A DNA stretch of 64,000 nt from Vogesella sp. XCS3 (lineage in GTDB: Bacteria > Pseudomonadota > Gammaproteobacteria > Burkholderiales > Chromobacteriaceae): NCBI RefSeq assembly GCF_020616155.1, contig NZ_CP085530.1:1487501-1551500 (forward strand). Reading direction: 5' to 3'. Of the stretch, positions 25,451 through 33,882 are shown in pieces; positions within the stretch are counted from its first letter, which is position 1, and the number at the start of each line of letters is the position of its first letter. The translations under genes were made by a program, and so were the position numbers. Under the pieces are notes generated by a model, which was given only the letters and a program-made list of their open reading frames with translations, made no database searches and had not been told where the DNA came from.

Positions 25451-26019
25451 CACTCTTTACCCAGCAAAATGCGGCGGATGCGTGCTTCCATCTGCTCGCT
25501 CATACCATCTGCGCCGCGCATTTCTTCCAGCTTTTCTTCCTGCTCGGCCAGCAGCTGGGCGCGGGCCTCGCGCTCGATGCGGGCTTGCTCGTCCAGACGG
25601 AAGCGTTTCTGGTTCACGCTGGCGCGGGCCAGGGTGGCAATGTTCTTGGCCGCACTGGATAGCAGACCGATGCGCTCTGCCGGGTCGACGTCTTCGTCAC
25701 CGGCCTCCTGCAGGTTGACGATGCTCTCGAACAGCTCGGTCTGCACCAGGGCGATCACGGCTTCGGAGCGAGCGTCCTGGTCGTCGGCCGCACCTTCGGT
25801 CAAGAGACGCGCAGCCTCGGTGCTGGCCTTGATGGCGGCGAAGCGGCGCTCAATCTTCTGGCCGTAGCGGTGGATGGCAGATTTGCTGATGGCGAAACCC
25901 TTGTCGCGCAGCGCGGCTTCCAGCAGCTGGTAGCCACTGAAGTTGCCCTCCACCAGAGACTTATCAAGCCACTCGCGTACCGACTGGGGCAGTTGGCCAA
26001 CACTGTTGCGGCGGGCCAT
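25450..26019 (-). CDS. Terminase small subunit-like protein (DUF3486, Mu gp27)
   Basis: The 189-aa protein follows the DUF3486 pattern: LPQSVREWLDKSLVEGNFSGYQLLEAALRDKGFAISKSAIHRYG is a helix-turn-helix-like start. A long helical C-terminal part follows (RIEREARAQLLAEQEEKLEEM). Mu gp27 is considered a DNA-binding terminase partner. The ATG is at 26019, just after the gp26-like stop. Confidence 0.86.
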   Translation of the reverse strand: MARRNSVGQLPQSVREWLDKSLVEGNFSGYQLLEAALRDKGFAISKSAIHRYGQKIERRFAAIKASTEAARLLTEGAADDQDARSEAVIALVQTELFESIVNLQEAGDEDVDPAERIGLLSSAAKNIATLARASVNQKRFRLDEQARIEREARAQLLAEQEEKLEEMRGADGMSEQMEARIRRILLGKE

Positions 26020-26020
26020 A

Positions 26021-26332
26021 TCACTGGCTCCAGTACTTCTGCGGCCGGGCAATACCGGGTTCGCAGTCGATGGTGTACTCGGCAATGTCGGTGCCGTAGC
26101 GGGTCAGGCTGCCCCACCAGCGGCCGGAAGGTTCCTTGCGCAGCTCGACCAGGTCACGGTCAGACAGGTAGTCCAGCTCGCGCCGGACTTCAATCGGCGT
26201 CACGTCCGGATAGATGGACTGCATGGTCATCTGGATAGGCCCCTCGGACAGCTCCTCCGGGCGGGCGTTGTACAACGCCAGCAGCAAATACCAGCGCAGA
26301 CTTTCACGGCGTACTTTGGCTTGATCAATCAC
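26021..26332 (-). CDS. Mu gp26-like protein with winged-helix features
   Basis: The 103-aa protein begins RRESLRWYLLLALYNARPEELSE and continues with TPIEVRRELDYLSDRDLVELRKEPSGRWWGSLTRYGTD. This looks like a small winged-helix domain. Mu-like phages carry such a gene directly before gp27. It probably binds DNA in packaging, but its function is unproved. Confidence 0.75.
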   Translation of the reverse strand: MIDQAKVRRESLRWYLLLALYNARPEELSEGPIQMTMQSIYPDVTPIEVRRELDYLSDRDLVELRKEPSGRWWGSLTRYGTDIAEYTIDCEPGIARPQKYWSQ

Positions 26333-26702
26333 GGTTGGCCCCTTTTAGTTGCCAGTTCTCAAGGCGCAACGCCACCGCATCAAGCTTGGCCTCGATCACG
26401 GTCTGGTTGCGGATATAGTCTTCGCGGCGCACGTACTGCAGCGGCAGCTCGGCTTTCCACTGCAGGAAGTCGCGGTCCAGTGCCTGCAGCCGGGTGACCA
26501 CTTTCTGTTCTTCTTCGGCGTGGCGGGTGAGCGTGGCCTGCATGGCGGTGTCGGCCATCTTGCGGGCGTCTTCCAGCGCCTGGAAGCGCTCGTCCAGGCG
26601 ACGGTCTATCTGACTGAACAGCACCTTGGCGCCGCCGGCGACAAAGCCAAAGAAAGCCAGCAACAACGTGAGTAGCTGCCAGAACTCTACTTGTACGGTC
26701 AT
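26325..26702 (-). CDS. Mu gp25-like membrane-anchored coiled-coil protein (DUF2730)
   Basis: The 125-aa protein has one N-terminal hydrophobic segment (about 8-28) followed by a long charged coiled coil (RLDERFQALEDARKMADTAMQ). It resembles DUF2730 proteins placed between the lysis and terminase genes in Mu-like phages. Overlaps of four and eight bases link it to both neighbours. Function unknown. Confidence 0.78.
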   Translation of the reverse strand: MTVQVEFWQLLTLLLAFFGFVAGGAKVLFSQIDRRLDERFQALEDARKMADTAMQATLTRHAEEEQKVVTRLQALDRDFLQWKAELPLQYVRREDYIRNQTVIEAKLDAVALRLENWQLKGANRD

Positions 26703-27301
26703 GGCTTGCTCCCTTCATGCCAGTCCAGTAGGCGGTTCAGCTGTGACTCGATGTTGCGGCAGCGCTGTCCGTAGTCGGTGATGTGTTCCAGGATGTCAGC
26801 CTGCTGTACCCCGGCATCAAGGGCTTCGGCGGGGTCGGCCGCATCAGCAGCGCCGGCGGCAGGGATGGTTGGGGGCACAGGGGCGGCACCGATGGCGCCG
26901 TTGTACACGCCGACAAAGCCATGAGTGAAAACGCACTGAGGAACAGGCTGCAGCGGCGCATCAGGCGCCGGGCGGTATTGGCTGGTGACACGGGTGATTC
27001 TCCGTTTCAGTTGGTCGGTATCTTCGGCGTGCCGGGCACGCGCCTGCAGCAACTGGAAACCCAGCTGGTTGGCGGTGGCGGTCAGCTCGCGCTCTTTGTC
27101 CAGGGCCTGCCCGGCGGCGGTCGACATCAGCAAGGCGTGGTCACGCTTGAGGTTAGCCAGCGCGGTCTCGCCCTTGGCCTGGGCCGAGCGGTGGCCCAGA
27201 CCGTAACCCCCGGCACCGGCCGCCAGGGTTGTGATGGCGATCAGGCCCAAGCCAGCCAGTGCCGCCTGCAGGCGGGTGGCGATGAAGGGGGTATCAAGCA
27301 T
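26699..27301 (-). CDS. Inner-membrane spanin (Rz-like)
   Basis: The 200-aa protein has an N-terminal membrane segment (about 14-34) and a periplasmic coiled coil (KERELTATANQLGFQLLQARARHAEDTDQLKRR), then a proline/alanine-rich end. Together with the nested lipoprotein it should form the spanin that joins inner and outer membranes at lysis. The ATG at 27301 overlaps the holin-like gene by 8 bases. Confidence 0.82.
   Translation of the reverse strand: MLDTPFIATRLQAALAGLGLIAITTLAAGAGGYGLGHRSAQAKGETALANLKRDHALLMSTAAGQALDKERELTATANQLGFQLLQARARHAEDTDQLKRRITRVTSQYRPAPDAPLQPVPQCVFTHGFVGVYNGAIGAAPVPPTIPAAGAADAADPAEALDAGVQQADILEHITDYGQRCRNIESQLNRLLDWHEGSKP
26737..26961 (-). CDS. Outer-membrane spanin lipoprotein (Rz1-like), nested out of frame in Rz
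   Basis: Within the Rz gene, another frame encodes a 74-aa protein beginning MRRCSLFLSAFSLMALSAC. It has a signal peptide with lipobox LSAC and then a proline-rich stretch (APSVPPLCPQPSLPP). This nested Rz/Rz1 layout is the classic lambdoid one. The start may instead be ten codons upstream at 26991. Confidence 0.8.
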   Translation of the reverse strand: MRRCSLFLSAFSLMALSACTTAPSVPPLCPQPSLPPALLMRPTPPKPLMPGYSRLTSWNTSPTTDSAAATSSHS

Positions 27302-27524
27302 TGCTGGCCTCCTGCTTGTCGCGCTTGGCGGCAATCCAGCTACGGGCAGCCGAGTAGCCGCCCACCACGCCTAGATAGACCAGCCAGGTATCGGTAGTCA
27401 GCTGGCCAGCCACGCCCTGGTAGATGAACATGCCAGTGGCAGAGGCGCAGGCCACATTGGCCCACAGCTTGCTGTGGCTCAGACGGCCGCTGGCTGGGTT
27501 GGTAAACAGATCAGACAGGCGCAT
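27294..27524 (-). CDS. Holin-like small membrane protein (DUF2644-like)
   Basis: The 76-aa protein starts MRLSDLFTNPASGRLSHSKLW and has two hydrophobic segments (about 20-40 and 46-62). The start pattern is shared by small membrane proteins next to endolysins in Mu-like prophages. GGAG lies eight bases before the ATG. Given its place between the amidase and the spanins, a holin role is likely. Confidence 0.72.
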   Translation of the reverse strand: MRLSDLFTNPASGRLSHSKLWANVACASATGMFIYQGVAGQLTTDTWLVYLGVVGGYSAARSWIAAKRDKQEASNA

Positions 27525-27528
27525 GGGC

Positions 27529-28047
27529 TTACTCCTGCAGGCTGCCAACCAGTGGCTTCAACCCACCCTGCAGCCAATCGGCCACGTTGAAGCCAGGGCA
27601 GGTTTTGAGCCACTCGCCAGGCTCCACGGTGCCGTCGCCATCCTTGTCTGGCGACAGGTCACGGTGGCCTACCACGCGGGCAGCCGGGTACTGCGCCTTC
27701 AGCGCTTTTACCAGGCTGTGTAGTGCATCCCACTGCGCCCGGGTAAAACGGCTGGTGCCTACCAGACAGATGCCGATGGATTGGGCGTTGAAACCCTGGG
27801 CGTGGGCGCCTACCTCGGCAATGCCTCGGCCGGTGTGCTTGCTGCCATCGGTATCCAGCACGAAGTGGTAGCCGATGGCGGGTAGATGCGGGTTGAGCTG
27901 TGTCAGCGCAGCCGGCTGGCGCTTGAAGCCACGCTGGGCATGCCAGATATCGATGACCGCTGCGGCGCTTTTGGTAGGGCTACCCAGCTGACGGCCATTG
28001 GCGCTGGCCGAGCAGTGGATAACGATGCAGTTGATGGTACGAGACAT
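27529..28047 (-). CDS. Endolysin: N-acetylmuramoyl-L-alanine amidase (T7 lysozyme type)
   Basis: The 172-aa zinc amidase has zinc ligands His11 (IHCSAS), His128 (GHRD) and Cys150 (KTCPGF), with Tyr60 (GYHF) and Lys148 as probable catalytic residues. It cuts the amide between MurNAc and L-Ala in peptidoglycan. There is no signal peptide, so holin-dependent release is expected. The ATG at 28047 follows GGAGGGG. Confidence 0.9.
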   Translation of the reverse strand: MSRTINCIVIHCSASANGRQLGSPTKSAAAVIDIWHAQRGFKRQPAALTQLNPHLPAIGYHFVLDTDGSKHTGRGIAEVGAHAQGFNAQSIGICLVGTSRFTRAQWDALHSLVKALKAQYPAARVVGHRDLSPDKDGDGTVEPGEWLKTCPGFNVADWLQGGLKPLVGSLQE

Positions 28048-28124
28048 GATCCCCTCCAGACGTGAACATGCCGCCATTGTCGGCGGCATGTTCGGGAGGG
28101 GCTTTTAATCGAGATTAGAGAGAT

Positions 28125-29348
28125 TCAGCAGAAAACTATAGGAATTACGGAAGTAACACTTTCCAACCATAACCAAGCAGCGGGAGTGAGGCAGAAGTAC
28201 ACGACATGAGCTAAAACAAGCCCAATGATTAGTACAAAAGCAATTGCCCATAGAATGCGACGCTGCATGGACAATCGTGCGTCTAACATCGCAAAGATGT
28301 CGTTGAACGTTGGAGCAACGGTTTGATGCTTTTTCTGAATGAGATCTTTCTGACGTGTGATTTCACCCTTCAGCACCTCGAGCGTATGCCTCTGATTCCA
28401 GATCAGCAAACCGACCAACAGTACAAAAATCCAGCAGCCAAGTAATACGGCAGAATTCACCCAAGTCTCATAGCTGGTTGCTTTTTCAGACCCGGCATCC
28501 TTCATTTGTGTGGCTACTATGATCGTAGCAACTGGGATGCTAAGCATTTGGTTCTGAATATCAGCAAAAACCTTATGAATTTTCCCCGTGTATTCGACCT
28601 TTGCTGCTTCGAGCTCACTTCTGACTTTGTCATAAGAGAAGTTGGAAACGAACAGCCGATAGCCATCGGCAAACTTATTTTGCAGCTCAGGAAGATGAGA
28701 GAGTAGTCGCTGGAACCGCTCAGCAGGAGAAGCCCCCTTAGCGATGCTTATTGCCGCATCTGCGAGGATGGCAAGCTTTTGCTCCTTGTGAGTATCGTTC
28801 GTGAAGGAGTCTTCTAGCTTCTTTATGGCAGACAGATCGGCGGCTAAAAGATCAGCTTTGCAATAGCTCACTGGAAGTGTGAATTTTCCTTCGTGAATGA
28901 ATATCAGCTCTTCTCTTTCGGCTTCTAGGTATGCCGCAGCTTCTCTGAGTAGCAGGATGAAGCTGAGCAAAGTTTTATAGCTCTGCACCTCCGGGGGGAC
29001 AGAGCTATCTCCTGGAGCATACTTGCTATCAATTAAAAAGTATCTCTTTGGCTCTTCAATGCGGGCCTTCCTGGTTCGGAGAAGGCCATCTAAATCGCTA
29101 GATAGCACACCAATGCCGAGCCTTGGTTCCCCAACGAGCAAGCGTACAGTCTGCCCAACTGCAAGTTTGTCAGGGTTTCCAGACGCCAGGCTCATTCCTG
29201 AGTCATCAAGGTTTTCCTCTTCCAAAAGCAACGCAAGCGTATCCCTCAAGTCTTGACTTGATAGGGTAAGCGTACCGGCCTTGGCATTTTGGTCAAATGC
29301 CAAGCTCCGATAAATACTTAGCAGAAGCGGGAATGTAACCTTACTCAT
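28125..29348 (-). CDS. Unknown 407-aa membrane protein, surviving member of a truncated cargo operon
   Basis: I do not recognise this family. Residues 1-260 look soluble and mostly helical, with a strand-like FLIDSKY at 104-110 and a region around EYTGKIHKVFADIQNQ at 252-267. Strong membrane segments lie at about 298-317 and 365-388, separated by a charged coiled-coil stretch (319-342). The DNA is AT-richer than the lysis genes. The start overlaps the stop of an upstream gene (ATGAGTAA), so the two were coupled. That partner is cut by the IS. Defence or superinfection exclusion is a guess from context. Confidence 0.8.
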   Translation of the reverse strand: MSKVTFPLLLSIYRSLAFDQNAKAGTLTLSSQDLRDTLALLLEEENLDDSGMSLASGNPDKLAVGQTVRLLVGEPRLGIGVLSSDLDGLLRTRKARIEEPKRYFLIDSKYAPGDSSVPPEVQSYKTLLSFILLLREAAAYLEAEREELIFIHEGKFTLPVSYCKADLLAADLSAIKKLEDSFTNDTHKEQKLAILADAAISIAKGASPAERFQRLLSHLPELQNKFADGYRLFVSNFSYDKVRSELEAAKVEYTGKIHKVFADIQNQMLSIPVATIIVATQMKDAGSEKATSYETWVNSAVLLGCWIFVLLVGLLIWNQRHTLEVLKGEITRQKDLIQKKHQTVAPTFNDIFAMLDARLSMQRRILWAIAFVLIIGLVLAHVVYFCLTPAAWLWLESVTSVIPIVFC

Positions 29349-29435
29349 TATCTCCGTCGTCTTGTTGCATCTCTTTACGTAGCCTGATCTTGAGTTCTTC
29401 AGGCACGTTTGTGATAGTCAATGATTCGTCGTCAT
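29341..29435 (-). pseudogene. C-terminal 30 codons of a cargo gene cut by the IS element
   Basis: The frame reading SLTITNVPEELKIRLRKEM and ending DDGDNE stop is open from the IS edge to 29341. Its stop lies inside the ATGAGTAA overlap with the 407-aa gene, the arrangement of a coupled operon. Nothing remains of the rest of this gene. The fragment is too short to classify. Confidence 0.65.
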
Positions 29436-30471
29436 GGCTTTGTTGCACAAATCAGTGCTTGCGTCCGTCCGGTAGAATGACCGCATGAGCAAGCCCCTTC
29501 CTCCCAAGTACCAAACCATCAACTGGCAGTCATACAACCAGTCCCTCAAGCAACGAGGGCAGCTCCTTCTCTGGCTCGACAAAGGCATGAACTGGTTGGC
29601 ACCGGCTACCGGCAGGCGGGGACGGCAGCTAACTTTTTCTGATGCTGCCATCCAGTTCTGTCTCACCATCAAATGCCTCTTTGGCCTGGCGCTACGGCAA
29701 GCCACAGGTATGGTCGAAAGTATGTTGCGCCTGGCTGGCCTTGACTGGGCCGTCCCCGACTTCAGCACGCTTTCCCGCCGCCAGAAAGACCTGCAAGTCC
29801 GCATCCCGGTACAGAAAAAGCAAGGTTGTCTGCATCTCTTGGTGGATAGCACCGGCATCAAGATGATGGGTGAAGGCGAGTGGAAGGTGAAAAAGCATGG
29901 CGCTGATTACCGCCGCCAATGGCGCAAGCTGCATCTGGGCATAGATGCGCAAACGCTGGAAATCCGGGCAATGGAAGTGACCGACAATCGCACTGGAGAT
30001 GCCACGATGCTGCCAGAGCTGCTATCGCAAATTCCGGCGGGAGAGGGACTGGTAACCGTCACCACGGATGGGGCGTACGACACACGCCTATGTTACGCAG
30101 CGATTGCAGAGCGTGGGGCGGCAGCCATCATTCCCCCACGTCGAAATGGCCAATTCTGGAAAGGGAATTTACGGGGCAATCAGGCTCGCAATGAGTCGCT
30201 ACGAGCGGTGAAGTATCTGGGGCGCGCGCTCTGGAAAAAGTGGAGTGGCTACCATCGCCGCAGCTTGGTCGAAACGAAGATGCACTGTTTCAAATTGCTG
30301 GCAGATCGGGTTAAGTCACGGGACTTTGACCGGCAAGTAGCGGAGCTTCAAATCTGTGCAGCGATTCTGAATCGCTTCACAGCACTGGGCACGCCGCAAA
30401 CGGTCCGTATGGGATAAATCCGTCTGGGGATTGGGGTAGTTCGACCTACGGCTGATTTGTGCAACAAAGCC
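29436..30471 (+). mobile_element. Complete IS5-family, IS903-group insertion sequence
   Basis: The 1036-bp element has perfect 20-bp terminal inverted repeats (GGCTTTGTTGCACAAATCAG at 29436-29455, complement at 30452-30471). These are close to IS903 ends. One intact transposase gene fills it. The 9-bp flanks CGTCGTCAT and CTGTTGCTG do not match, so there is no target duplication. This indicates a rearrangement at the element. Confidence 0.93.
29485..30417 (+). CDS. IS5-family (IS903-type) DDE transposase
   Basis: The 310-aa transposase has the three DDE catalytic residues: Asp121 in LLVDSTGIK, Asp195 in TTDGAYD, and Glu263 in SLVETKMHCFK. The last lies in the family Y-R-E type C-terminal motif. 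The length is normal for IS903-group enzymes (about 307 aa), and no frameshift is seen. It should be active, which matters for the deletion at its left side. Confidence 0.94.
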   Translation: MSKPLPPKYQTINWQSYNQSLKQRGQLLLWLDKGMNWLAPATGRRGRQLTFSDAAIQFCLTIKCLFGLALRQATGMVESMLRLAGLDWAVPDFSTLSRRQKDLQVRIPVQKKQGCLHLLVDSTGIKMMGEGEWKVKKHGADYRRQWRKLHLGIDAQTLEIRAMEVTDNRTGDATMLPELLSQIPAGEGLVTVTTDGAYDTRLCYAAIAERGAAAIIPPRRNGQFWKGNLRGNQARNESLRAVKYLGRALWKKWSGYHRRSLVETKMHCFKLLADRVKSRDFDRQVAELQICAAILNRFTALGTPQTVRMG

Positions 30472-31049
30472 CTGTTGCTGCCATCATTACAAGAAGAAAG
30501 GGTTCCTAGCCTGAAGTCCGCGGGCACGTAGTCCAGCAGGTTGCCCTGCCCTGACAGATCGGCCGTGAATTGCTTGCCCCAGGCATGGGCATCGCGCGGT
30601 ATGCGCGAGCGCACCAGCACTGCGCTAGTGCCCTCGCGTTGGCCGCCGTATAAAGACTTGCGCAGCACGTCCGCACGCGACATGGCAACGTAGTTCAGCA
30701 GGTTGCCAGACCAGTAGCTGCCACCGCATTTTTTATCGGCCGTGTACTGCCTCGCCTCGAAACGGTTGGTAGCAGTTGAGTATTCGTAGCATACGTTGCT
30801 ATTGAAATAGCCGTAGTAATCGATAGACGGCTTGAATTCTACATCATATATGCCATCATCGTCCAAATCAGTCGCATCGTTATAGGCTTCAACGAACATA
30901 TTTCGGTCGCGGCCTACTACCAACACATTCAGCGGTGGTTGCGACACCGAAGTACCAACCATGGGTAAATTGGGCACCACCAGCGCGGCAGCCGGCAAAA
31001 TATGGCATACCAAAATTAAACATTTGAAATTATCGACCAATCTGCGCAT
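30472..31049 (-). pseudogene. pilY1: PilY1-type pilus-tip adhesin, N-terminal fragment
   Basis: The start at 31049 is preceded by GGTGGAG. A signal-peptide-like N-terminus (about 1-32) leads to NVLVVGRDRNMFVEAYNDATDL. DLDDDGIYD at 61-69 is a calcium-loop-like motif, followed by KPSIDYYGYF and YWSGNLLNYVAMSRADVLRKSLYGG, conserved in PilC/PilY1. The frame runs into the IS after about 192 residues and would end inside it. The middle of the gene is missing. The C-terminal part is at 1-1079. Confidence 0.9.
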
Positions 31050-31730
31050 TTTAAACTCCACCAGAAAACAGCCCTGAATTTTCTGATTAAAATATAGCCA
31101 CACCCACCACAATACGAAATTATAGCCACCAACACTCAATCACATACACTTTAAATCTCAAAAAAAAATGCTCAATATCAGAACCCCAAGAGAACTACTC
31201 ATCAACATTCACCAAACCACCAGTATTTATATTGCCAACAGTAATTAATTTATTAAAAACACGTATAACTAATTATCGAAAAATACACATACAAGCATGG
31301 TAAAAAAAAAGCAGTGCCCGCAAAGCACTTCGCGTATGTCACAAAAAACAGCGCACCTATGTGCAAGCTAGCTGGTGTACAACCACGCTTGCTCACAATC
31401 CACAAGATAAGTCATAGCGCAGAGCCTGTATGCCTTTGCAAAGACAAGCAGTGGAAAGTGCCTTCTGCCAAGCCCAAAAAAGCTAACAGGCGATGCGCAG
31501 CAACTAGCCGACAGCAAGCACACGGCATAGCAGGCGGCTCTGCCAGCCAAACCCAACTGATGCCGTAAACACTGCCGATCAGGCATAGCAACTGTTGCTA
31601 TCACACTCTGCATGCTGACCCGCAAAGCTTCGCCGTGTTTGAAATAGCAGTATCAGCCCCGTGAAGACAGCAGCGACTTCCGACTTTTACGGATGCCAGT
31701 TGCACGACAAGTGTCATCTAGCCGCTAGTA
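31050..31730. other. Intergenic region upstream of pilY1
   Basis: Bases 31050-31310 are AT-rich and probably hold the pilY1 promoter; a TATATT box lies about 45 bases before the start on the minus strand. Bases 31311-31730 have ordinary composition. Short open frames on both strands here have no recognisable protein features. I see no RNA gene or repeat. Confidence 0.4.
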
Positions 31731-31770
31731 AAAAAGACAAACCCCGCTTGTACAACCAGCGGGGTTTGTC
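31730..31770 (-). terminator. Rho-independent terminator of ilvD
   Basis: GACAAACCCCGC pairs perfectly with GCGGGGTTTGTC (31736-31770) and is followed on the minus strand by six T (31730-31735). It lies about 35 bases after the ilvD stop. Confidence 0.9.
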
Positions 31771-31805
31771 TTGGGCTCGGTAACGCCGGGCGGGCCGGCT
31801 GTGGC

Positions 31806-33662
31806 TTACTTGCGCTCTACCTGCGATACATCGCGCACCGCACCCGTATCGGCGCTGGTGGTCATGGCAGCGTAGGCACGCAGCGCCGGGCTCACCACGC
31901 GCTGTCGATCCTGCGGTTTCCATGCCTGGGCGCCACGGGCCTCCTGTGCGGCGCGGCGTGCGGCCAACGTTTCATCGCGGACTACCAGATGGATGCCACG
32001 GTTGGGGATGTCGATCTCGATGGTATCGCCCTCTTCCACCAGGCCGATGGCACCGCCTTCGGCGGCTTCCGGCGACACGTGGCCAATGGACAGGCCGGAG
32101 GTACCGCCCGAGAAGCGGCCGTCGGTCAGCAGCGCGCAGGCTTTGCCCAAGCCTTTGGATTTCAGGTAGCTAGTGGGGTACAGCATTTCCTGCATGCCAG
32201 GGCCGCCTTTCGGACCTTCGTAGCGGATCACCACGACATCACCGGCCACCACTTGGTCAGCCAGGATAGCGGCCACGGCGTCGTCCTGGCTTTCAAACAC
32301 GCGGGCACGGCCGGTGAATTTGAGGATGGAATCGTCCACACCAGCGGTTTTCACGATGCAGCCACGCTCGGCGATATTGCCGTACAGCACGGCCAGGCCG
32401 CCATCCTGCGAGTAGGCGTTGGCCTTGTCGCGGATGCAGCCACCGGCGCGGTCGTCGTCCAGCGTCGGGTAGCGCATGCTCTGGCTGAAGGCGATGGTGG
32501 TCGGCACGCCGCCAGGTGCCGCGCGGTAGAAGCGGTGCGGCTCGCTTTCCGGGCCGTGGCGCATTACGTCCCAGGCCTCGATACCGGCGCCCATGCTGGG
32601 GCTGTGTACGGTGGGTACATCGCGCTGGATCAGGCCGGCGCGGTCCAGCTCGGCCAGGATGGCGATCACGCCACCGGCGCGATGTACATCTTCCATATGG
32701 TACTTCTGCGTGGCCGGTGCCACCTTGGACAGGCAGGGCACGCTGCGCGAGATGCGGTCGATGTCGGCCATCTTGAAATCCACACCGGCTTCGCTGGCGG
32801 CAGCCAGCAGGTGCAGCACGGTATTGGTGGAGCCGCCCATGGCCACGTCCAGGCTCATCGCGTTCTCGAACGCGGCCTTGGTGGCGATACTGCGCGGCAG
32901 CACGCTGAAGTCGTCCTGCTCGTAGTGGCGCTTGGTGATCTCCACGATCAGGCGGCCGGCCTTCAGGAACAGCTCCTTGCGGTCGGCGTGGGTGGCCAGC
33001 AGGCTGCCGTTGCCCGGCAGCGACAGGCCCAGCGCCTCGGTCAGGCAGTTCATCGAGTTGGCGGTAAACATGCCGGAACAGGAGCCGCAGGTCGGGCAGG
33101 CGCTGCGCTCTACCTTGTCCACCTCGGCGTCCGACACGGCGCTGTTGGCCGCTTCCACCATGGCGTCCACCAGGTCCAGCTTGCGGATGTCGTTACCCCA
33201 CTGCACCTTGCCGGCCTCCATCGGGCCGCCGGACACAAACACCACAGGGATGTTGAGGCGCAGCGCGGCCATCAGCATGCCGGGGGTGATCTTGTCGCAG
33301 TTGGAGATGCACACCAGCGCGTCGGCGCAGTGCGCGTTGACCATGTATTCCACGCTGTCGGCGATCAGGTCGCGGCTGGGCAGGCTGTACAGCATGCCGC
33401 CGTGGCCCATGGCGATGCCGTCGTCCACCGCGATGGTGTTGAATTCTTTGGCGACGCCACCAGCGCGCTCGATTTCACGCGCCACCAGCTGGCCCATATT
33501 GTGCAGGTGTACGTGGCCGGGCACGAACTGGGTAAAGCTGTTGGCAATAGCGATAATCGGCTTCTGGAAGTCTTCGTCCTTCATGCCGGTGGCGCGCCAC
33601 AGCGCACGGGCACCGGCCATATTGCGGCCTGCAGTGGAGGTTTTGGAGCGGTATTGCGGCAT
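31806..33662 (-). CDS. ilvD: Dihydroxy-acid dehydratase
   Basis: The 618-aa enzyme makes 2-oxo acids from 2,3-dihydroxy acids in isoleucine and valine synthesis. It has the iron-sulfur cysteines Cys122 ([10 protein letters not shown]) and the [19 protein letters not shown] block at about 189-207. Its length matches E. coli IlvD (616 aa). The ATG at 33662 begins MPQYRSKTS, the normal N-terminus, with AAAGGA upstream. It is transcribed divergently from lgt and has its own terminator. Confidence 0.97.
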   Translation of the reverse strand: MPQYRSKTSTAGRNMAGARALWRATGMKDEDFQKPIIAIANSFTQFVPGHVHLHNMGQLVAREIERAGGVAKEFNTIAVDDGIAMGHGGMLYSLPSRDLIADSVEYMVNAHCADALVCISNCDKITPGMLMAALRLNIPVVFVSGGPMEAGKVQWGNDIRKLDLVDAMVEAANSAVSDAEVDKVERSACPTCGSCSGMFTANSMNCLTEALGLSLPGNGSLLATHADRKELFLKAGRLIVEITKRHYEQDDFSVLPRSIATKAAFENAMSLDVAMGGSTNTVLHLLAAASEAGVDFKMADIDRISRSVPCLSKVAPATQKYHMEDVHRAGGVIAILAELDRAGLIQRDVPTVHSPSMGAGIEAWDVMRHGPESEPHRFYRAAPGGVPTTIAFSQSMRYPTLDDDRAGGCIRDKANAYSQDGGLAVLYGNIAERGCIVKTAGVDDSILKFTGRARVFESQDDAVAAILADQVVAGDVVVIRYEGPKGGPGMQEMLYPTSYLKSKGLGKACALLTDGRFSGGTSGLSIGHVSPEAAEGGAIGLVEEGDTIEIDIPNRGIHLVVRDETLAARRAAQEARGAQAWKPQDRQRVVSPALRAYAAMTTSADTGAVRDVSQVERK

Positions 33663-33882
33663 GGCTTTATCCTTTGGGTCTCTTTGCCTACGCCACACGG
33701 GCGCAGCCTGAATCTTGTCCTGTTTGCGCGCATCGCCGCCTCTGTGAGCAGCTGGCAGGAACTTCCGGGTGCGTGAAGTTTCTGTTAATGGCACCATCCC
33801 GTCATGATCGCGTCGGGACGCCACCTGGCGCTTTCCGTATAATTTCGATCTTCCTTTTACCGCAAACGCACATTACTGACAA

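Larger units (their letters stand above)
1080..29435 (-). mobile_element. Mu-like prophage remnant, left end deleted (Mu-type head, P2-type tail)
   Basis: The late genes run on the minus strand in the order lysis, terminase, portal, F/G, protease, capsid, sheath, tube, tape measure, baseplate, fibres, methylase. The head genes match the Mu order and the tail genes are of the P2 contractile type, a mix known in BcepMu-like phages. The right end begins at 1080 with TGAAGCGCGCCGCGAAAA, close to the right end of Mu, and a GCGATAAATG box lies at about Mu spacing. No repressor, Ner, MuA, MuB, Mor or C gene is present. The left boundary is an IS element at 29436. The element is therefore defective for transposition and probably for late-gene activation. 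Confidence 0.9.

Noticed and set aside
28125..29348. A nuclease role for the 407-aa protein from the FLIDSKY string
   Set aside because: One D-x-K-like string without the other residues of a PD-(D/E)XK fold is not evidence of a nuclease.
29427..30480. A 9-bp target duplication around the IS
   Set aside because: The two flanks, CGTCGTCAT and CTGTTGCTG, do not match.
31314..31625. Two short overlapping open frames on opposite strands between pilY1 and ilvD
   Set aside because: No ribosome site, no recognisable motif and odd composition. Treated as non-coding.
31989..33776. A 595-codon open frame on the plus strand
   Set aside because: It lies antisense to ilvD in GC-rich DNA, is full of H, G and V, and has no recognisable domain. 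It is a composition shadow.
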